Source: Verrucomicrobiales bacterium (GTDB lineage: Bacteria; Verrucomicrobiota; Verrucomicrobiia; Limisphaerales; JAYPXF01). From it: a DNA stretch of 64,000 nt. How positions within the stretch are numbered: the stretch's first letter is position 1; every line of letters begins with the position of its first letter. The stretch is taken from assembly GCA_002715965.1 (NCBI GenBank), contig PBAL01000087.1, positions 153,910-217,909 of the forward strand. The letters run 5' to 3'. The notes under the pieces were generated by a model. The model was not told where the DNA came from. It was given only the letters and a program-made list of their open reading frames with translations, and made no database searches. Of the stretch, positions 59,378 to 64,000 are shown one piece after another. A program made the position numbers and the translations under genes.

Positions 59378-60793
59378 ATGAGCAAGCGAAAGCCAGTTTC
59401 ACGAAGTGGCAGGTTCGCCACCGGTCCCGGAGACGATGTGGTGCGCTACACCGAGTCCATCTCCTTCGACCGGCGTTTGTGGTGGCATGACATCCAAGGT
59501 TCGATTGCGCACGCGACGATGCTTCAGAGCATCGGTGTGCTCAACAAGAAGGAGCTCGGCGCCATCAAACGAGGACTCAAGCAAATCGCAGGTGAGATTG
59601 AAGACGGGACGTTTCCGTGGAAGGAAGAACTTGAGGACGTCCACATGAACATTGAGGGCGAGTTGACTCGGCGAATTCCAGCGGGTGCCAAGTTGCACAC
59701 GTCACGGTCGCGCAACGATCAGATCGCCTTGGATTCGCGGATGTGGCTGCGGGACGAAATTGTGGATTTGATCGGCGAGTTGCGTGTGCTGCAACTGGCG
59801 CTTGTAGAACTGGGGGCAAAGTATTCTCGGGAACGCATTCCCGGTTACACACATCTGCAACGCGGACAGCCCGTTTTCTTTGCGCATCATCTGCTCGCGT
59901 ACGTCGAGATGCTCGAGCGGGACATCGGGCGTCTGCAGGATTGTTTTGAGCGCACCAATGTGTGTCCGCTCGGGAGCGGTGCGCTGGCGGGCACCACCTT
60001 GCCGATTGATCGGGAGATGACCGCGACGCTGTTGGGCTTTGTGGATGAGAAGGGGAGGGCGCGGATTTCGCAGAACTCGATGGACGCCGTCAGCGATCGG
60101 GACTACATGGTGGAGTTTTGCAGCACGGCAGGATTGTTGGCTGTTCATTTCTCGCGCCTGGCTGAGGATCTGATTCTTTGGTCGTCGAGTGAATTTGCCT
60201 TCATCCGCATTGGGGACGCTTACACCACCGGATCCTCATTGATGCCGCAGAAGAAGAATCCCGACATTGCCGAACTGGCACGTGGAAAGGCCGGGCGTGT
60301 GGTTGGCAACCTGATGTCGTTGCTCACACTGCTGAAGGGATTGCCGATGACCTACAACCGTGATCTGCAGGAAGACAAGGAACGGTTGTTCGACACTGCG
60401 GATACGGTCAGGCGCACGACCAGGTTGGTGGCGGCCATGTTGCCGACGATTGAAGTGCTGTCAGATTCTTGTGCGGATGCCGTGTCCGATCCGCTTCTCC
60501 TGGCCACGGATGTTGCTGACTATCTGGTGTGCAAAGGGATGCCTTTTCGCGAAGCCCACCATGTCGTGGGTGCAGTGGTCGCGCTTGCCGAGAAAATCGA
60601 GAAGGAACTTCACGAACTCTCGCTGGGAGATTTTCGGACAACGTCCGGCTTGTTCGATCAGGACGTGTTCGACGTCTTTGATCTGAAGAAGGCATCCGCA
60701 TCGCGAAACATCACCGGTGCGCCGGGCGACCGCGAAGTGAAGCGTCAGTTGAACCGATGGAGGAAGGCTTTGGGGAAATTTGTCAGCGGCTGA
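59378..60793 (+). CDS. argH: Argininosuccinate lyase
   Basis: 471 residues, the last enzyme of arginine synthesis, splitting argininosuccinate to arginine and fumarate. The fumarase/aspartase-family signature GSSLMPQKKNPDIAELARG is complete with the mobile-loop Ser. HTSRSRNDQIALDSRMWLRD and PGYTHLQRGQPVFFAHHLLA carry the substrate-binding and catalytic His residues, and the N-terminus FATGPGDDVVRYTESISFDR is typical. ATG 59378 starts directly before SKRKPVSRSGRFATGP; the open frame continues 14 codons upstream without family match. The gene is followed after 6 bp by a squalene/phytoene synthase gene, a chance-like but probably co-transcribed pairing. Confidence 0.96.
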   Translation: MSKRKPVSRSGRFATGPGDDVVRYTESISFDRRLWWHDIQGSIAHATMLQSIGVLNKKELGAIKRGLKQIAGEIEDGTFPWKEELEDVHMNIEGELTRRIPAGAKLHTSRSRNDQIALDSRMWLRDEIVDLIGELRVLQLALVELGAKYSRERIPGYTHLQRGQPVFFAHHLLAYVEMLERDIGRLQDCFERTNVCPLGSGALAGTTLPIDREMTATLLGFVDEKGRARISQNSMDAVSDRDYMVEFCSTAGLLAVHFSRLAEDLILWSSSEFAFIRIGDAYTTGSSLMPQKKNPDIAELARGKAGRVVGNLMSLLTLLKGLPMTYNRDLQEDKERLFDTADTVRRTTRLVAAMLPTIEVLSDSCADAVSDPLLLATDVADYLVCKGMPFREAHHVVGAVVALAEKIEKELHELSLGDFRTTSGLFDQDVFDVFDLKKASASRNITGAPGDREVKRQLNRWRKALGKFVSG

Positions 60794-60799
60794 GTTCGC

Positions 60800-61849
60800 A
60801 TGCCTGATTCTCCCGTCCATCGAACCGAAACCCCGCACGCGCAGTCACCCTTGCTGACCTCGCTGCTGCGGGACGTGTCCCGGTCGTTCTACCTGACCAT
60901 GCGGGCGCTCCCGAATTCCATCCGCCCTCAAATCAGTCTCGCGTATCTGCTGGCCCGGGCGACGGACACCATCGCGGATACGGATTTGATACCACTCGAT
61001 GACCGGCTGAATTCCCTGAACGTCCTCAGGGAACGCATTCTCGGAACGCGTGAAATCCCCGTGAATTTTGGTAAGCTCGCGGAGCATCAGGCCAATCCGT
61101 CAGAACAGGTGTTGCTTCGCCGCGTTGAAGAAGCACTAACCGTCCTCGGTAGCTTTTCCTATTCCGACCAGATCCGTATTCGAGAGGTCCTCAACACCAT
61201 CACCACCGGACAAGAACTCGACCTCAAACGCTTCCATCAGGATGAGCAGAAAGAACTGATCTCACTCGAGAACGACGACGAACTCGATGACTACACGTAC
61301 AAGGTCGCGGGATGCGTGGGCGAGTTCTGGACGAAGACCTGCCGAAGTCACCTTTTCCCCAAGGCCGCGATGGACGATTCCACATTGTTGGAGAATGGAA
61401 TCCGCTTCGGCAAAGGCCTCCAACTCGTTAACATCCTGCGCGACCTGCCCCGCGACCTGGAACAGGGCCGTTGCTACATTCCCCGCCAGAAACTGGATGC
61501 CATCGGTCTCCGTCCTCCCGATCTTTTGGATCCGAACATGGAACCCGCGTTTCGGGCGCTTTATCACGGATATCTCGACAAGGCTGAGAACCACCTCATG
61601 GCCGGCTGGGAATACACAAATTCCCTCCCCAAACGCTTCGTCCGACTCCGGCTCGCCTGTTCATGGCCAATTCTCATCGGGGATCGCACCATCGCCAAAC
61701 TCCGGCGCGCCAATATCCTCAACCGTCAAACCGTTGTCAAAATTCGCCGTTCCGAGGTTTATTCGATCATTTGCGGCTCCATTTTACGCTACCCCTTCCC
61801 GGGCATCTGGCGTAATTTGCTTGTTCGCCCCAAATCAGTAAATAGTTGA
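60800..61849 (+). CDS. Squalene/phytoene synthase family protein
   Basis: 349 residues of the trans-isoprenyl diphosphate head-to-head synthase family. Two Asp-rich motifs are present: LARATDTIADTDL and LVNILRDLPRDLEQGRCYIP. LLRDVSRSFYLTMRALPNSI and YTYKVAGCVGEFWTKTCRSH are typical of squalene-synthase-like members and the C-terminal helix IICGSILRYPFPGIWRNLL may touch the membrane. It likely condenses two farnesyl diphosphates to squalene for hopanoids or sterol-like lipids, or makes a C30 or C40 carotenoid precursor; no cyclase or desaturase gene is in the window to decide. Confidence 0.88.
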   Translation: MPDSPVHRTETPHAQSPLLTSLLRDVSRSFYLTMRALPNSIRPQISLAYLLARATDTIADTDLIPLDDRLNSLNVLRERILGTREIPVNFGKLAEHQANPSEQVLLRRVEEALTVLGSFSYSDQIRIREVLNTITTGQELDLKRFHQDEQKELISLENDDELDDYTYKVAGCVGEFWTKTCRSHLFPKAAMDDSTLLENGIRFGKGLQLVNILRDLPRDLEQGRCYIPRQKLDAIGLRPPDLLDPNMEPAFRALYHGYLDKAENHLMAGWEYTNSLPKRFVRLRLACSWPILIGDRTIAKLRRANILNRQTVVKIRRSEVYSIICGSILRYPFPGIWRNLLVRPKSVNS

Positions 61850-61870
61850 TCTACAACCACTTTTGAGATT

Positions 61871-64000
61871 ATGAACCCCCCCATGCGTCTATTCAAAAAT
61901 AGTGCTATTGCTGTCTTCGTAGCTCTTTCCCTTTACCTTCATCCGCTGCTGGCCCCATCAGCCACTGGCGCCGAGCCGAAGGACAGAATCGGTGTAATGC
62001 AACTCGTCCAGGCGGACACCAAGGCCAAGCAGGAAGCGGAAGAAGAAGCCGCCCGCAAGAAAGCCGAGGCGATTATTCGTGAAGAACGCGAGCGCAAGGC
62101 CAAGGAAGAAGCCAATCGACGCCGACGCCAGCAAGAAGAAGAAGAGCGCCAGAAAGCCAAAGCCCGTCGCAAAGCGGAGGAAGAAGAACGTAAGCGTCAG
62201 GCCGAAGAAGAGAAGAAGCGTAAGGCAGCCGCCCGTGCCAAGGCGGAGCAAGAGCGTCGCGCAGCAGAACAGCGTCTCGCTGAACTGAAGGCCAACCCCG
62301 GGAAGTGGGTCGAAGTTGCCACCCAGGAATTCAATGTCGCGAAAAGCGCGGCCGACTCCGCCCAGACCCAGGCCGATGCAGCCGCCAAGGCAGCCGCCGA
62401 TGCCCAAGCCAAACTGAATCAGGCCAAAGCCGCCCAAGGTGCTGCCGAAGACAAAGTTTCAGCCGCCCAGAAGGCACTCAGCTCCGCAGCCAAGAATAAC
62501 CAATCCGCCCAGAAGGCGCTGAGGTCTGCCGAAGGCGCGAAAGCCAAACTCGATGCAGGCAGCAGTTCTCGTATCGATTCCCGAATTCGTTCCGCGGCCA
62601 AGAAGGCCGAAGAAGCAGCCAAGTCCAAAGCGCAAGCCGAAGCTCAGGCAAAGACACTCGCCGAAACCGCTGCCAAGGCCAAAGCCGAAGCCGAAGCTGC
62701 TGCCAAGGCTGAACTCGACGCACAGAACGCAATCGCGACCGCACAAACCTCGGTCGAGACCACCGGCAAGAAGAACACTGCTGCAGCATCCGCCCTCGAG
62801 CAGGCCGATAACAACTCACGAGCTGCGCAACGCAAGGCCGCCGACGCCAAGGCTGCCCGTGATCGCTACGAAGAAGCCGTCAAGAGTGCGCCGGATCCCC
62901 AGGCCAAGGCTGCACTTAAGGCCGCAACCATTTTTGCCGAGAAAGCCGCGCGCGACGCCGAAGCATCCAAGACCTCACTCGCCCAGGCCCAGGCCGACGC
63001 AACCGCAGCCGAGAACGCGTACAATACCGCACGCAAGGCCGTCACCGATGCAAATCGAAACCTTGCCAACGCCAAGAGCCGCGCCTCTTCCGCACGGAAA
63101 ACCGCTGGCAGCGCCGATGCCAAGAACATGAGTGCTGCCAAGGCGATCCAGAGCGCTGCCGCCGAAGTCACCCAGGCGAACCAGGCCGTGGCAGCCGCCA
63201 AGCAGTCCAAGGCAGATGAAATCACCAAGGCCAGCGAAGCCGTCACCAAGGCCAAGGCTGATGCTACTGCCGCGGCAAGCGCGGAGGTGAACGCCAACAA
63301 GGCACTTCAGGCAGCGCAAACCGCCCATCAGCAGGCCAAGGCCGCAACCGCCAACGCACAAACTGCTCATGCCCAGGCCGACGCCCAGGCAGATGAGCTC
63401 GCTGCTGCCGCCAAGCACGCGCAGAGCGAATCCTCTGCCAAGAATCGCGTGCTTGCCATCGCCACTTCCGCCAAGCAGGACGCAGAAGAACTAGCCGAAC
63501 GCGCTCGAATCGCGAAAGAGAAGGAAGAGGCTCGCCAACGCGCCCTTGCTGAGAAAAAGGCGCAGGAAGAAGCCAAGCGCCAGGCACTCGCAGCCGCGAA
63601 GGCCGAAGAGGATCGCAAGCGCAATTCAGCTACCGCAGCAGCCCAGGCCGCACGTGATGCCCAGGAAGCCGCCATGGCCCGTATCGCTGCCGCCCGGAAA
63701 GCTCAGGAAGAAGCCCGCAAGCGCGCCGAAGCCGAAGCCAAGGCCAAGGCCGAAGCCGAGCGCCTCGCGAAAGAAGATGCCGATCGCCTCGCGAAAGCCA
63801 AGGCTGCGGCTGAGAAGAAGGCTCAGGAAGAGGCACGCAAGAAGGCAGAAACCGAAGCCAAGGCCAAGGCCGAAGCCGAGCGTCTCGCGAAAGAAGAAGC
63901 CGATCGCCTCGCGAAAGCCAAGGCAGCTGCCGAGAAGAAGGCTCAGGAAGAGGCACGCAAGAAGGCAGAAGCCGAAGCCCGGGCCAAGGCCAAAGCCGAG
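61871..64000 (+). CDS. Long Ala/Lys/Glu-rich coiled-coil protein (partial, runs off the window)
   Basis: The frame is open from ATG 61871 (or 61883) to the window end, 710 residues so far, with no stop. An N-terminal hydrophobic segment (FKNSAIAVFVALSLYLHPLL) is a signal or anchor. The rest is almost entirely Ala, Lys, Glu, Arg and Gln in heptad-like order (EEEAARKKAEAIIREERERK, RKKAETEAKAKAEAERLAKE), a TolA-like long helix or coiled coil, broken by one non-repetitive patch (NPGKWVEVATQEFN). From about 63749 there is a 40-residue tandem repeat. Opposite-strand open frames of this stretch are shadows of its codon bias. It may span the periplasm as TolA or related tethers do; a C-terminal domain beyond the window would decide. 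Confidence 0.75.
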   Translation, partial: MNPPMRLFKNSAIAVFVALSLYLHPLLAPSATGAEPKDRIGVMQLVQADTKAKQEAEEEAARKKAEAIIREERERKAKEEANRRRRQQEEEERQKAKARRKAEEEERKRQAEEEKKRKAAARAKAEQERRAAEQRLAELKANPGKWVEVATQEFNVAKSAADSAQTQADAAAKAAADAQAKLNQAKAAQGAAEDKVSAAQKALSSAAKNNQSAQKALRSAEGAKAKLDAGSSSRIDSRIRSAAKKAEEAAKSKAQAEAQAKTLAETAAKAKAEAEAAAKAELDAQNAIATAQTSVETTGKKNTAAASALEQADNNSRAAQRKAADAKAARDRYEEAVKSAPDPQAKAALKAATIFAEKAARDAEASKTSLAQAQADATAAENAYNTARKAVTDANRNLANAKSRASSARKTAGSADAKNMSAAKAIQSAAAEVTQANQAVAAAKQSKADEITKASEAVTKAKADATAAASAEVNANKALQAAQTAHQQAKAATANAQTAHAQADAQADELAAAAKHAQSESSAKNRVLAIATSAKQDAEELAERARIAKEKEEARQRALAEKKAQEEAKRQALAAAKAEEDRKRNSATAAAQAARDAQEAAMARIAAARKAQEEARKRAEAEAKAKAEAERLAKEDADRLAKAKAAAEKKAQEEARKKAETEAKAKAEAERLAKEEADRLAKAKAAAEKKAQEEARKKAEAEARAKAKAE
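63749..63988 (+). repeat. 120-bp tandem repeat in the coiled-coil gene
   Basis: Two near-identical 120-bp units (63749-63868, 63869-63988) encode 40-residue blocks beginning AEAERLAKE and containing AKAKAAAEKKAQEEARKKAE. The units differ at a few mostly synonymous or D/E positions. The repeat continues past the window edge. It is a candidate site for length variation by slippage or recombination. Confidence 0.85.

Noticed and set aside
61958..63956. Several minus-strand open frames rich in Ala, Leu, Phe or Arg
   Set aside because: They mirror the Ala/Lys/Glu codon bias of the coiled-coil gene on the plus strand and break into many short frames, whereas the plus frame is open for the whole stretch.
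63749..64000. Tandem repeats considered as a CRISPR array
   Set aside because: The units are contiguous, coding, 120 bp long and have no unique spacers. No CRISPR array was seen elsewhere in the window.

Overview
The window reads as a chromosomal segment of a PVC-superphylum bacterium, most like Verrucomicrobiota. This rests on family content only: a DUF1501 gene paired with a giant cytochrome-c/DUF1549/PSD1 gene, formylglycine sulfatases, Tat-exported TIM-barrel isomerases, secreted glucose/sorbosone-dehydrogenase-like cytochromes and a secreted BNR/sialidase-like enzyme. No rRNA is present, so the phylum is an inference. GC is moderately high and gene density is high. One tRNA, tRNA-Lys(TTT), lies at 50578-50652.

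Layout. 1-3100: a decayed zone with a frameshifted response-regulator/PAS kinase remnant, a HAD phosphatase, a C-terminal sulfatase relic, a secreted isomerase, and a stretch with three hairpins. 3104-20000: an exported catabolic region with a secreted nitrilase-fold amidase, an aldo/keto reductase, the DUF1501-PSD1 pair, a lipoprotein, a PL6 polysaccharide lyase, a cytochrome-type dehydrogenase translationally coupled to a 1002-residue glycosidase-like fusion, and an esterase. 20142-25780: a ribose-type ABC importer (binding protein, ATPase, permease) followed by an O-methyltransferase and an AIM24-like protein. 25923-33640: a small secreted protein, a HupE/UreJ-like membrane protein, a BNR/sialidase-sulfatase-propeller cluster, and an S8 protease with an STN-like N-terminus.

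33654-43572 is the most interesting block: seven tightly packed co-directional genes encoding two ABC-2-type permeases without an ATP-binding partner, three SPFH/HflKC-like proteins (one with a long polytopic N-terminus), a P1B-type ATPase without a metal-binding N-domain, and a conserved-looking membrane-anchored helical protein. A second SPFH operon follows (43791-46667) with an Arc-type ribbon-helix-helix gene (frameshifted here), a small membrane protein and a lipoprotein hydrolase, behind a 12-bp inverted repeat.

46750-64000: a triheme dehydrogenase-like gene broken by one in-frame TAG, a relic of a large protein, tRNA-Lys, a LuxE-LuxC fatty-acid reductase pair, a queD-U32 peptidase pair flanked by two palindromic MITE-like elements, a membrane protein, hemB, argH, a squalene/phytoene synthase, and a long Ala/Lys/Glu-rich coiled-coil protein running off the end.

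Two themes cut across the window. First, at least four genes are broken by frameshift, truncation or nonsense mutation, meaning either real decay or consensus errors. Second, many intergenic regions hold short perfect hairpins, one of which sits inside a coding sequence.
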